A stretch of DNA of 64,000 bases from Nymphaea colorata (Eukaryota > Streptophyta > Magnoliopsida > Nymphaeales > Nymphaeaceae), in assembly GCF_008831285.2 (NCBI RefSeq), contig NC_045149.1, positions 14,720,578 to 14,784,577 of the forward strand. Direction: 5' to 3'. Within the stretch, counting starts at the first letter, position 1. Each line of letters opens with the position of its first letter. Shown piece after piece: positions 1 through 13,100 of this stretch. The translations under genes were made by a program, and so were the position numbers. Below the pieces are notes generated by a model, which was given only the letters and a program-made list of their open reading frames with translations, was not told where the DNA came from and did not search any database.

Positions 1-1777
1 AGGCCGCTAGCTTTCACGGGTAGAACCGTAATCCAACTTCCGAACTTGTGGCTTGACCTTCCCGACCTCCATTTTTAGCGGGAAACGTGTGATTTGTGAA
101 TAATCAGGTCTCTGTAAATTGGCTGTCGTCGATCTTGGAGGTAATAACGTAAGGTTTTCTAGTTTATTTCGGTTAAGGAAGTTTTATAATGGTTTTCTGA
201 ATTTTTGGGATTAGGGTGGCGATTCTTTGCTTTGATCAAGAGCGGGCGAGCTTTTGATGTCGCATTTGATGTCAGGGCTAGGGTTTCGTTTGATTTAATT
301 GAAGCCAGCGTGGTGGATATCTAGATTTGATGTATGGGATTACTGCGAAATTGGTGCTCTGGAATTGAAGATTTCCGCTAGGGCAGCGGCAGGATCCGAT
401 TGCGTCGAGTCGGTGCATGGAATAACGACGCCTTGAGCGGAATTGATGGAGCCCATGATTCCTCGTTCTTGGTTGACGTCTTGCTCTGAATTCTTCCAGG
501 TTAAAGTCGGATGGGCTACTAGGATCTTGAATTCACCAGTGGTCGACCAAAACTGATCTTCCCTCAGCTGTCGCGGAATTTGTTCTTGGCGATTCAATTC
601 TTTGGTTGGTTCTGTTGGGAATTCTTATTTGTTGTGGAAATGGGTCTCGAATTGTCGCAGCCCCAGGGCCGTTGCACCATTTGCTTTTGGGATTTCGATA
701 TTCAAATAATTGAATTCAATCCCATCGGTCTCTCGTAGTGATCTTTTTTCCAAAGTTCTCTTTCATTTTTATTCGCTTTTTTTTAACCGAATTCAATGCC
801 GTTCATTTTTACAGTTCCTGGTTCTTCGTTGACGCCTTGCGCTGAATCATTCCAGGATAAGGTTGGATGGGCTACTAGGATATTGAATTCACCAGTGGTC
901 GACCAAAACTGATCTTCCATCAGCTGTCGCAGAATTTGTTCTTAGCGATTCAATTCTTTGGTTGGTTCTTTAGGAATTCTTGTTTGTTGTGGAAATGGGT
1001 TTCAAATTGTCGCAGCCCCAAGACTGTTGCATCATTTGCTTTTGGTATTTCGATATTCAAATGTTATCTTGAATTCAATCCCATCGGTCTCTCATAAGTG
1101 ATATTTTGTTGACGTTCTCTTTAATTTTTTTCGTTTTTTTTTAACCAAATTCAATGCCGTTCATTTTTACGGTTACTGTGTGGACGTTTCAGTAGTTAGA
1201 TTTTCTCAGGATTCGCTTTTGAAGACCCAGCTTACCGACGATATCGAAAAATGTGGTGGAAACCCCATGTTTGAAAAGAACTAATTAATTGCCTGTGAAT
1301 TTCGTTCTGGAAGATAATTTTCTCACGGGGATATGGTCTGGGAAAGTTACTACGAAAAGAATAGGTCTCCTGTAAAAGGTTGAAAAGAAAAAAAGGGTAG
1401 TGTTAGGAAAGAAACCAGATATTAACCTCGAACTTGTCTTTCTTTCATATTTTTTTTCCGGCTTCAAATATTTCATAGATTGCGTCTTCTTTGTGTTCTG
1501 TATTTTATTAGAATAAATTTTATGACAGTGTCCTTCGTTCTCTTTGAAATTTTGTTAGATGTACCTTCATTTATAGCTCGCTGAGAATAGATCGTTCTCT
1601 CACAGGGTTACTCTCAAGTCTCAACTTGCAGGAAAACTGATAATTGGTCTCTATGTCTTGGAATATGCAAGCAAAGGAGTCTTTCATGTTAAATAGACAT
1701 TAGCTGTCATGCTTGTTTCATCTTTCAAACTTCTTCAAGTATATGTCCAAGAACTGAGTATTTCTTGTTTTCTCCAG
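1..1777 (+). other. Upstream and 5' leader region of the alpha/beta-hydrolase gene
   Basis: No protein of recognisable family is encoded here. The first coding exon of the hydrolase is preceded by a splice acceptor (cag at 1775-1777), so at least one non-coding exon and a leader intron must lie in this stretch or before the window. I could not fix the donor or the transcription start. The stretch is T-rich, as expected for a plant leader intron, and it contains the tandem duplication listed separately. Open frames here are short and overlap the duplication. Confidence 0.55.
464..1178. repeat. 357-bp tandem duplication in the hydrolase leader
   Basis: Two adjacent copies lie at about 464-820 and 821-1178. 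Matching landmarks are offset by 356-358 bases: tgacgtcttgctctgaa at 474 against tgacgccttgcgctgaa at 830, and tcaatgccgttcattttt at 793 against 1151. The copies differ by scattered substitutions and small indels, so the duplication is not very recent. Each copy holds the same short open frame on the minus strand; I do not regard it as a gene. Confidence 0.9.
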
Positions 1778-1794
1778 TATCTTCTCACTGGAAA

Positions 1795-4700
1795 ATGGAA
1801 GGCACAACTTCTAGCGAGCACCGCTCATCTATGGGTTCTCATGTAAGGATTATGTGCATTATTTGATGCTTGGTAGGGAATATCAATATGGTCATTTTGT
1901 AGTGTCTACTATAGATTTTCTTGGTATTTTCAATTACTCCAATGCTCCAGTATTAGATGCTTAATGGTTGTTGACGTTTCATAAATTTTTCTGTCTAGGC
2001 CTATGATATCCTTGTCATCTTATGTTCTCTGATTTCTTTTTCAATAAAAGAACTTCATGTCTTTCAATCTATTCCATCCTTGTGAGTGTTATTTGTGGTG
2101 ACCGCAGTAGAAATAGCGACCTAAATCTTATTGAACTCTTACCTTTTCTTTATGAATATTTGGTTTAGCATTTAATCATCAGAGCTTGGGTGTTTAGTTA
2201 AGAATTCATCACCATAAAGTTTCATGTTTCAAATGGATTTCATATATGTACATCATCATGACGTGCTCAAGTAGATGGTGGCTATCTTTTTCCCAAAAAC
2301 GTAAGTTATTTCTTTATTAACCTTTTGAATTTTGAAATTTTGTGTTGCATCAGGTCTACAATGACACGGTGGGAAACCAAGGGTTCATCCCTCAGTTATT
2401 TGCTTCTGTTCCATCCATCAGCGATGCTTCTATGTATCTTGCACAAACAAGTTCATATTTAAGCAGTTGTTTCTGCAATTTTGGTGGTGAGGAACTTTCA
2501 AAATAACAGCTTTGTATCCATCATTGTTAAATTTATTGTCATTTTGTGGACTGATGTAGTTAAATATGATAGAATTGTGAATAAGATAAGCTCATACTCT
2601 TCTTTCCTTTATCCCCTTAACTGCACATAAATGCCTCTAGCAAGGACTCAAAAACTGATGATCACTTGGAAGGAAGTGAAGGAATGAGAGTTGAAAGGCT
2701 GAACCCCTTAGTTGGAAACTTGGAATAGGTCTGCTGATAAATGGCACTGGAGGCCATTCAATTCTGTGGGGATCTAAGAGATGATAAATGTTTTGGCAAT
2801 TCAACTTAACTTGTTGAGCACTTTATATGTTGATGCTGTTATCATAATATTTTTTTAGAAAAAAAAAAAAATCTTTGGGTCGTATCATTTCAATGCTTCA
2901 AAATTTTCATATAACAATGTTTGAACTGTGAGTGTATCTTCTCTTTTTGTGTAACTTAAGTATTTTAAATTTTTAAGAAACTAAAGCAAGTCCAACCTGT
3001 CACTTTAGTTTAGACGTTGTTTATTCTCATGGTGCTGCTTACCCTAACTTGCAGGTTTTGTTATTCATTGTAATGATCCAATGTTTAAACCATGTTATAT
3101 ACATAAAAATTATATTAATCCTGCTAAATTATCTGCATATTCATTTTGATGAACTGGAAAACCAATGATATCCACTTTCGCCAAATACATTATGTGGTCA
3201 AAATTTCAGTTTGAGAGGAGAAAATGATGCTAAAGTCCATATGCTGTTTCATTTTTTTATTATTATCTCAAGGAACTTAGAGCTTAGACATGCTCTTGAC
3301 ATTACAGGGAAAAGACACCTGCATCACCGGGGTTCTGTTCAACCAATTTCATGCGTAGAAATGGCATGCCTGAGACAACGCTGTGCCTTTTGTGTACTTG
3401 CTTTGTTTCCCATTTGGTGATTCGTGGCCTACCATAGGAACTTTTCGGTTGCATTGTTTCTAGTCTACCATGTCTTTGGGTGTTTGGCTCTAGATTAAGT
3501 CCTGCCAGTGAGTATTTTTGTAGAATCGTCTAGCTAGTGTCAACTAAACAGTTCATCCAATGTTGTTAAATTGATTAGTCTAGCCAATTCACCGTCTTAT
3601 ATAGGCACTATTTGCACAACTGCTATACACATTAACCCAAGTTAGATAGGGCCACTTGCATACAAAGAGTATGGCATGGCATGGCATTTCCATTCCTCTC
3701 TGGCTATCCTCCATTTTTTTGGTTGTTCCAAGCTCTCCATTGTTCACAAATATTATGTATTTGTCAGATGATGGCTTGCCGATTGATGATTGGGGTGAAC
3801 AAGAACTGCTGCCACTATCCCCTATAGAGGAGAGAACAAACCTTTCTGCTGATCTTGAGTCTACAACTGTCAGTTGTTCTACTTCTGAGCCTTCATTTGG
3901 ATCTAGCCGTACTGTTTCCCTATTCAATGGAAGAGGGAGGGCACACACTGGAGCATCTTTTGGCAATACAACCGCAGCTGTTGATACATCTCGTAGTTCT
4001 GGGTCTTCCATGTTTCAAAGGTATGATACTATGATTAGTCAATGGTAGTGTTGAATACTCCCGTTATCACTTCTGTGTAAACTAAATTCATGATATTTGA
4101 AAAAAATAGATTATCTAGAAGTGGGGTTTTTCAGGCAGAATGACTAGTATTTCTACTTGGAACCTGCAGTTTAGTTTCACGGGTGCAAAAGACTCTACGT
4201 GGATCTTCTGATGATATAGGTTGGTTGCAGCGAGAACCTGGATTCCCACCAGTTGAAGATGGTACAGGGAGATTCATGGAGTTACTTGAGGGTATAAGGT
4301 TGTAGTCTCAGCTCTTATATTTCAGCATTATAAATAGATGTTCTGTTTTTTATGTTCCTCTTCATTTCCAGAAAAGGAGAACACAAGCTACCGGACACTA
4401 TGGTCTATTTGCTTATTCCAGGTAATTTTTTTGCAAAATTTTCGAGTTCTGTTTTAAATGTGTACTGTAAGGAATGGTTCATTTCTACTGTTGCAGGTCT
4501 TTTTAGCAACCATGGTCCCCTTTATTTTGTTAACACCAAAGTTTCCTTTTCAAAGATGGGACTTGCTTGTCATATTGCAAAGATCCATAGTGAGGTCAGA
4601 AACCTTTATCCTTCTCTCTACATGTACCGACGTTCTTGTTGGTTTCTGCATCTCATGGTTTTCCTCAACTATCAGGCTTCGGTTGAGAAAAATGCCAGAG

Positions 4701-6041
4701 AAATAAAATCATACATTGAGGAAATTTATTGGGGATCCAAGAAGCGTGTTCTGCTCCTTGGACATAGCAAAGGTGGAGTGGATGCTGCGGCTGCATTGTC
4801 TTTATACTGGTCTGATTTAAAGGACAAAGTTGCCGGTCTTGCTTTAGCACAGAGCCCATACGGTGGCAGCCCAGTTGCTTCAGATATATTGAGAGAAGGC
4901 CAGTTGGCAGATGCTGAAGCACGGAAACTTATGGAGCTATTGATTTGCAAAGTCATCAAGGTAAATATGATTGATTAAAGACATTTTGCTGGCTATAAAA
5001 ATAACACAAAAACGTCAATAAAAGTATAAAACCATCTACAGATTCCTAGACACTAGAATATCTTGGGATACTGCTCTTGCAATCCACAACAAATCATGGT
5101 GCAATATGTTTCCTTACTCTTCAATCTAATGGTCCAAGGACTTGATCTGGCCAAGTTATCTGGAGTCCAATGTCATAGTTGTAGAAAAAACGATCAGGTT
5201 ACCAGTTGTTTCTCCTTTCTATCGTCTCCCAACCACATGAGCCATTCATTTGTATTGTCAGTGCACTTTCATAATTTCATTCCTGCATTGCCAACTTGAC
5301 AGGGTCATATAGTGGTCTAAGTTGCTGGATAGCATAGATAATAACTTCACACACTTCACACTGTTTATCTATCTGAATCTTGATCAGCCACCTGGACAAA
5401 CGTGAGTTTACTTGGAACCTCACTTGCCATGAGTATGCAGTCAGATCTCCACTTTAAGCATTTGTGGATTCAACTGTAGCCTCAACCTTTTGCTCTGTTC
5501 CTTACAAAGGATTGTCTTTCATATTGGATAGGGCGATATGCGGGCATTAGAGGACTTAACCTATGAGAAGAGAAGAGAATTTCTGAGGAAGCACAAATTG
5601 CCCGAAGACCTGCCTGTCGTTTCATTCCATACAGAAGCTAGTATTTCTCCGAGCGTCCTTGCTACATTGTCACATATCGCCCATGCAGAACTTCCTCGCT
5701 TTTCCTTGCCTGTTTTTAGGGCAGAAGCACCGGCTAATGGTGAGTACACAAAGGTGCCTGTTATCTTGCCTCTTGCTGCTGCAATGGCTGCTTGTGCGCT
5801 GCTACTTCAGATCCGGTATGGCGAGAAGAGTGATGGACTTGTGGCACGGAAGGATGCAGAGGTTCCAGGTTCAGTTGTCGTCCGACCTGGGAAGAAAATG
5901 GACCATGGTTGGATGGTCTACTCTCCCTTGAAGGATGATTCCAATGAAGCTAGCGCGTCTCAGGTGTGTGAAGCATTGCTTGCGTTGCTTGTTGAAGTTG
6001 GACAAAAAAGAAGGCATGAATCTGCAGCTAAAGATGATTGA
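1795..6041 (+). CDS. Alpha/beta-hydrolase (lipase-like) protein, plant family of unknown substrate
   Basis: Coding exons: 1795-1842, 2354-2486, 3768-4020, 4170-4298, 4372-4421, 4497-4594, 4676-4960, 5532-6041. All introns are GT-AG, the phases close, and the product is 501 aa. The N-terminal 190 residues are Ser-rich and probably disordered. The catalytic core starts near residue 187. A nucleophile elbow G-H-S-K-G-G puts the probable catalytic Ser at residue 268, after a beta strand (RVLLLGHS). Asp433 (in SDGL) and His457 (in MDHGW) are sensible candidates for the rest of the triad; that assignment is inference. A hydrophobic stretch at about residues 407-424 may be a buried helix. No signal peptide is visible. 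Conserved plant proteins of this kind are known only as alpha/beta-hydrolases; the substrate is unknown. The start is the first ATG after the leader acceptor at 1777. The gene call is firm; the function is only at fold level. Confidence 0.88.
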
Positions 6042-8880
6042 ATACAATGCCTATAATGCTGTGGCCCATTTTTTTCTCGTGCAGCTATAAATAGCAGTAA
6101 ATAATTCAAATGGCAGTTAAGTGCAAGCCTTCTGCCCTTCTGTTTTTTTTCTTTTTCCTTTTGTTTTTAATTCATCCCTGTATGGGGAAGAACACCTTTA
6201 TAGTCACCTTGTAGCTATTAGCAAAATCCGCCGTCTCTTGCATAATAAGCATTCAAAATTGGTCTTCATGCGGTGAAACATATCAATGAAAATTGCTATT
6301 ATTTTGAAACAACTTTTAGGGAAAGATAGAAAGGTACGATTTAAATAGAATTTGTGTCAGATAATTTTCGCTTGGGGCATAAGTTGGTTGGATTTGGCTT
6401 CGACCTAACAGTTTTGCCGTCCAATTTAAGTAATGCCTTATTTGGGTTGAAACAGCTTAACGCAGAAAACAAAAATCCTACTATTGAAGCCAATGTTGTA
6501 AACCATGGTATGGGTGCTGTATCAGTATTTTTAATTGTTTCAAAAATAAAAATTTAAAGCATGTATGGACGTTGTAAGGGGCCTGTACACTTTGCCACGA
6601 ACTGATAACAACGACACTCATCGAAATGGGTTGATGGTCATCTGCTTCGTGTGAAAATTTGTTTTTACTCTAAAAGTTGGTGATTCGGTGAACTGGTTTT
6701 TGACAATAGAGTATCAGTTTATGAGTCGACTTTTTGAAACTTGAACTTGACTCATTGATTGTTTCGAGTATCTTTGTAAGCTCGAACTAAGCTCCTTTAT
6801 AAACAAGTCGAGCACCAGCCTAGTATTTTCGAGCGAGTTCTAGTGGAGCCAGAGTTGGCTCGGCTTGTTGTATAATCCTAGCCTAGTGGGAAGACATTTT
6901 ACCTGCATCTTGGTATTGTGCTCTACCTTATATGGCACAAAAAGGATGGAGCCCATGGGAATTAAATGTGCAACATGTCATTTCTGCACCGGTCTGATCA
7001 ACTAGACAATGCTTCTTACTACGAGTCTACGAGGTTTCATTTAATTGTTATGCTTTTACCAATGCACTGTCCAATTCTGCTAGAACCGGGTAGGCAGCCC
7101 ACGCTGTTTAAATGACTCGATTCTGGAGTGACCAAATATCAGTTCACCACATTCTCATTGAGAATTCAAAAATTTTTTCTTGTTGAACAACCGCACTTTT
7201 CTAGTTTTGCGTTGGACTTAGATGCCTTTTTATGATTACGCCGGTGAGAAAATGGCCGCTGGTGCTAAGCCACTAACAGGTCATCATTGGTCATGTTTTA
7301 AAAGCGATTATGGACGGAAAGCTGTCCAAGGCACTCTAAATGTCATTCGTGGGAGAAAACACCACTAAAGGCTTCATATTTTGCTTTAATCATACTCATC
7401 AAGTCTAAGTCCTTTCTTGTCGGCCGTCGAGCAAACTCTTGTGGAATCAATGGAGAGAAGGTTTTCCCCTAAACTGCTTCATATTTTGCTTCAATCACAC
7501 ATCATGTTGATCATCTATGCTTTCTTTAGTGGCTCTCTGCCTAAAGCTAACTTCCCTGGAATTGTTGGTATCAGCCCATCTGCCCAATATATAACAAATT
7601 GCTCAAAAACCTTTGAATGCCTCATGAATTTGACAGAATACTAAAGAAAGAGGTTCGATTTAGCATTCAGGACAGATTCGTGGAGCCGGCTGTAAATCGA
7701 ATGACTAAAGGGTATGAAATCTTCCTGTAGATTGTGATTCTACTCAAGTTCCAATTACGACCTGCAAACTTCAATTACAAAAATGAAAAAAAGATTACTT
7801 TGTTGGGTATGGTTCATATTTGGTTTTTGTTTACAATATCTTGACACATTGTAGCAACGTTTGATTCTTGTAATCTTTTTATGCAACCATTTGTTCCAAT
7901 ATCACTCTATAAGATTCAAATCTGATTTCTGATTTGCCTTGGGTATTGGCCTTGACATAGATCTGGTTTGAAACCCACCCAGGAGCGGAACCATCAGCAA
8001 GTTTGGATCCATTTATGTTTGTAGATAAGCTTAATATGTCTAGTTAGGCATAGATCTTGGTTGTCAACTTTGGATTTAGATCTGGCGTTGTGATCCTGAA
8101 TTAACTAGGGTTTTGTCTTGTTTGTTTTATTTATTGTTTCAGCAGATTTTGAAGCAGCTTAAAATTTGATTAATAAATTTCAGTTTTTTTTTTTTTGGCT
8201 TTCCATCATTGCTCGATAGTCCCCACTAAGTCCAGAGTATCAAGAAAACAAATCCGGGTTCTATTTCATGACTCCATATCTGAAAACAATGCTTTGGATC
8301 CAGCCTTGATGTCCAAAATCCAAATTATTTGCAGTTTTGATCCAATAACTCATTCAATCTGGTAACAATTCTTTATAACAGTAACTAGCCGTGAGTGCAG
8401 AACCAATGCGCAGCTGTAGAACGGTCTTCTATCTCACTCACTCTGTATACACACGTCACATGTGTAGATCTTGACAACTCGGTGCAAACAGACAACTCTC
8501 TTTAACTCCCCCCACATGCAATGCTCACTTTTGTATCGAGTGGTGATGGAAAGAAAAAAAGAAAAAGAAAAAGAAAAAGTTAACAGTTGCATCCAACAAT
8601 GGATGTTGCAATATAATCTCCCTATATATATATAAGGATCTTAGTATGTACTGCCCAAAATAAGTAAGTATAGTGTTTTATGTGTAATTAACTAAATAAA
8701 AATGCTAAAATAAAAGCATCATTAATATTAAGAACTTTGTATAAGCTACACATAAGATCTTCATAATTTTGGATGCATTATTATATTTCAACTCGAGTTC
8801 ATGTAAACAGCTGGAAAATGAATAGACTGAACAGAGTCTATATGTTAGATAAATGTAAACAACACTATTTATGCTCGTCT

Positions 8881-8929
8881 GCACACACACACAAAAACAC
8901 ACACAATATATATATATATATATATATAC
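8881..8929. repeat. (CA)n-(TA)n microsatellite
   Basis: A CA-rich tract (8881-8905, interrupted by aaaa) runs directly into a TA tract of about 23 bases (8906-8928). Confidence 0.9.
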
Positions 8930-9202
8930 CAGACCACATGGGTAAGAGATAAAAACCAAACCTCTTGAATTCATGTTACAAAGTTTTTTAAACAAAATGT
9001 AAACTTTATAATGCGTTTGTAAACATTAATTTAATATAAATCATGCTTTAGTTCAAGCCATTTTTTGTAAAAATAATTGATTTTTATACTATCAAAATTT
9101 TGATGTTATAAGAGCTGCTCATTTTTTTACTATTAATATTTTAATAATTAGTTTCAATAGGTCTGGTTTTTGTTTCTTACCTGCATGGTCCCGTTTACCA
9201 AC

Positions 9203-9231
9203 TTATATATATATATATATATATATATATA
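9203..9231. repeat. (TA)n microsatellite
   Basis: An uninterrupted TA tract of about 29 bases in intergenic DNA, just upstream of the 100-bp tandem repeat. Confidence 0.9.
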
Positions 9232-9241
9232 ACAACAATGA

Positions 9242-9440
9242 TATTGAAATGTCGTTTGTTGAATACGGTAAACGTGGTTAGAGCAATTTTTACCTATTTG
9301 AGTTTCTTTTTAAGGCAAAAAACCTTGAGCTCGACAATTATATTGGAGTGTCAGTTTGTTGAATTCGGTAAATCTGATTAGATTAGTTTTTAATTTTTAT
9401 TTTTAAGGTAAAAACTTTGAGCTCAAACTCATGCAGAAAT
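9242..9440. repeat. About 100-bp diverged tandem duplication
   Basis: Two copies start at 9242 and 9341. Shared landmarks include tattg-a-tgtc, tttgttgaat-cggtaaa, a tttttaagg core and a ttgagctc end. Identity is moderate, so it is an old duplication. It lies about 300 bases upstream of the HUB1 core promoter. Confidence 0.75.
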
Positions 9441-9747
9441 TAAATTTTGATGGCAAAAAATCAAAGAAAGTTGATGTGGAGAAGAACGTCACACAGACAC
9501 GCACGCAAGAAAACACACAGACACACACTCGAAACGTCTGACCAATAATAACCGTCAGTCTCTCTCTAAAATCAATGTGCCTCTTAAAATCACAGATAAC
9601 ATTTAGATTGCAATCAAAGAAGTTGATGCGGAGTTCAGTTCGGTTGGAAAATATCGTGAAACCGATAAACGGAGTTCACGCCCTTTAGCAAGAACACCTT
9701 CTAGCTTTCCGCAACATCCAAACGCCCCTCGCTTTAGATTCAAAGGG

Positions 9748-9755
9748 TATAAATA
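9748..9755 (+). promoter_or_regulatory. Probable TATA box of the HUB1 gene
   Basis: TATAAATA lies 363 bases upstream of the HUB1 start codon, followed by a CT-rich leader (about 9770-9960) typical of plant 5' UTRs. Transcription would start near 9780. Inferred from sequence only. Confidence 0.5.
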
Positions 9756-10117
9756 TCGTCCGTTCCCTTTTTTTCGTCTCTCTCCTCCCTGCTCTCGCCA
9801 AACGCCCAACCTCCTCTTCCCTCTCGCACTTCACACGCCCTGACGTCTCCAGTCTCCCGCTTTTTGCTTCCCTCGTTCCTCCCTTCTCCGACCTTTCTCA
9901 GTCTGCTCATCTCGCGCTCCTCCTTCTTCCCCTTTCTCGCATTTATAGTTCTCTAGGGTTTTCCCGCCCAGCCCTAAAAGGGCGGGAGTGACAGGAGAAA
10001 GGGGCAGACATTAAAAGGGGGAAGTGGGTTTCCTGTTCCGCCTCCTCCTGCTCGCTCTAATGAGGGGGAAAACGGCGGCCTGAACGGAAATCTTGGGTGA
10101 TCGCCGGACGGCGCGTA

Positions 10118-13100
10118 ATGGGTAGCACCGGCGAGCCTGACCGGAAAAGGCGCCATTTCAGCGCCATCTCGCCCAACTCCACAAAGAAGCATCCGCTCCT
10201 TCCGTTCTCCGAGGATAAAAAGGCATGTTTTCGTCTTCCCTATTCGCACTTCTTTATTTTTTCTGTGGTTCGCGGTTGCCGTTTGCTCCATAAATGCTTT
10301 CAATGTAGTCCCCGCAGTACGGTGTTTCTTGATTGAGTTATGGGTTTTGATTCTAGGGCTTTGCAACCTCATTTCGGGGAGTTGATGGGTGTGCCTTTTG
10401 ATTACGTATTGTCTGCGGCATGCATGTTTGTTTGTCATGTGCTTCTTGATGTGTAATTTGCTAGGGTTTCTCTTCTCAATTTTTATTGATCTTCGGAGTT
10501 CCGGCCATGAGCTTCTCTTTTTTGGTGTCCTTTTGTTTTCTGGAGATTCGCTTCACGTGCATGGAGAAACTTACTAGCGTTTCGCTGCTCTGCCCAAGAA
10601 TTAGGGTTGGGGTTTAGTTGTTCTCTTTTCAAAATTCGCCGAGACGATTTAGTTGCTTTCTCTTTAAGGGCGTTTTTGCATTTCTTGTGTCATTAGCTGA
10701 AGCTGTTGGTCTACTTCTCCGTTCAATTAATTCATCTTTCATGGGATGTCCTTTTTTTTGTTTTTGATTTTGTAATGGTTGGATGAATATTTGCAGTGTT
10801 AGTTATCTCCTTTCAACTGTCTATGATGTCACGGATATTAAAGTATCACTATTGTACAGCCAAGACCGCACCTGGTTTTCTCTTATGTTTTCTTTTGTTT
10901 CAGTTCCTTCCTAACCGAGTTCTAAAGCATGTATGAGAACAAAATACAATATCTGAAGCAAATACCCAACAATGAACATGAGATATTTGAACCCAAAATT
11001 CTGCAATCAGCATACGAATATACCACATGTGAAGGAACTTAGGACTTTTGTTCATATAACAAGGTCACAGTAGCATGTTTAGAGGTTAATGTTTACAGAT
11101 TAAATTGCTTTATATCTAGATTCTGTCGGTTTTCATCCATTTTTTATCTCTTGATTTCTGAAGATCTTTTTGTACAGGGATTGTTGACCCAAAATAATAT
11201 CTTACGGGGATTATTTGTTCCCCTGAAGTAGTATTTTAATTGTTTTTTCTTTTGTTGTCAGGAAACTGTATTTGGTATTTTAAGACATTGATTAATATGT
11301 TCACCTTCTTATATTGCCTTTTATTCTCAAAGGTACATATCTATAGATTTGATGCATTCAAAGGAGCTTGTTCACACATCAAAAGTAATTTTTTTGGACA
11401 GGATATTAACATGCAGAGGGAAAATATCCAGAGAAATGGTCTTTAAAATTTAAAATTGGGACAATTTCAGAGTGCACACTCACCCACACATGCTTACTAC
11501 TCTCTTTATCATTCTATCTATTGTTATAGCGGCAGCCTTATAGGTTTGTTTTGGGTTAAATAGACAATCTGCAATTGGTTGCTATACAAAAGGTTTTATA
11601 GTGATTTAATGCTTTTAGTGTTTTGCCATTTAAATAAAAATGAAAAATTCATATTGCATGATCAATTAGCTTTTTCTTTTAAAAAATGTAAATCCATCAA
11701 TATTTGGTGGGTATGTGACTCATTTAATTCTTATGAGAAGGTAAAAGCAACTTTAGAACCGGCAAAGATTCATTAGGAGAGTGGTAGTTTTCTCGTCGCA
11801 GCTTTGAATCTCATCCAACTCTTAGATTACTATATGCAGCATTGGAAGTGTGTTTCTACATTTCAGTGTCATCCAATTGCTGCTTGTGAGCTTATTGATA
11901 TATTAATATTCAAGGTCCTTTCTAGTTTACAATATATATGGAATGTGATTCTTGAGGACAGAAGTGCTGCATAGAATTAATATTAGTTCTGTTTTTGAAT
12001 TGTTCTTTGGCTTTTTCTTCCCTACTTTATTTTGTCTTAATTTCTCGTTACTTGTTTGCAGATTGATGCTGCTGTCCTAGAATTTAAAAATCAAAAGCTT
12101 CTCCAGCAGCTAGAAGCTCAAAAAGTTGAGTTTGCTGTGCTTGATGATAAATTCAGTCAGCTAAAGGCAAAACAGCAGGATCATGATAGTATATTGCTTG
12201 TTGTCAATACATCTTGGGAACAGGTATTTGTCCTTGGAAATACTTTTATTCTGTTTCCGCTTTATCTATGGGATGCTAATTTATTACTAATGTGCTTGTC
12301 CTCATAGCTGGTGGATGAGTTGGAGTCTATGTCAATTCATACAAGTGGAACATCAAATGGCACCAATGGGTTGAGTTCCTCCCAAAGTTCAGGTTGTAAG
12401 ATATATTTATTGCTTCTTTTTTTGGCTGACGGTGGGACAGTTTGTTGCCTAAAGCATCAAAAAGTGGAAATGCACAACTTAGACAATGCTGGCAGTTATG
12501 ATCAACTATTCAAAAGGACTTTTGCATAGATTTTTTTTTTTAACTTTTTTCTGTTTAGATAGTGTTTGCTGAAATGAGGCAAAGTAGATTCCATATTGCT
12601 TGTTGGGTGGTAGGGCTGTTGGCTTGAGTTGTTCAATGGCACCCACTTTTCCTTGTTTTCATGGTTTGCTAATTAGGATGGCAAGATATGGATGACCGTC
12701 TATCTAGTTGTCTATGGGCCAATCCATTCCATCATTCCTCATAGCCCTGGGGCTGTGTTTCAGACCTTCAGTTTCCTAGTCTGAAAGATTAGGGACTAGT
12801 TCCAGTGGAGATTCCCTATATATCTGTGTGTATGTATGTATATATGCACTAACAACAAGATTTTAAGCAAATAAGCACATATATTCATTGTTTATATTCA
12901 TAAATATGGATTATCATACAAAATACCAAAATATATTAAAGAATACGAAAAATGAGTCAGCTGTGTTCAAGCAGTGTCTAGCACTTTCCCACTGTCCAGC
13001 CCTGTTGACACGGGTGTGGTGCTCTTCCAGGAGTTTCCATGTTACAAAACATAAACTGTTTCTAATGAAGCCATGTTTCTTGTGTCTTATTTGGAACCGT

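Larger units (their letters stand above)
6042..9747. other. Intergenic region between the hydrolase and HUB1
   Basis: The first few hundred bases should be the 3' UTR of the hydrolase gene. The remainder has no recognisable gene. About 6690-6890 is rich in tcgag/gctcg motifs of the kind seen in degenerate plant transposons. About 8550-8580 is a run of gaaaaa units, and 8881-9440 holds microsatellites and a tandem repeat listed separately. The open frames here (for example 7417-7644) are short, lack family features, and are probably chance. Confidence 0.6.

Noticed and set aside
5063..5299. Possible extra exon of the hydrolase between exons 7 and 8
   Set aside because: Exons 7 and 8 join in phase 0 as ...CKVIK-GDMRALEDL..., which is the continuous sequence expected for the family; no extra exon is needed.
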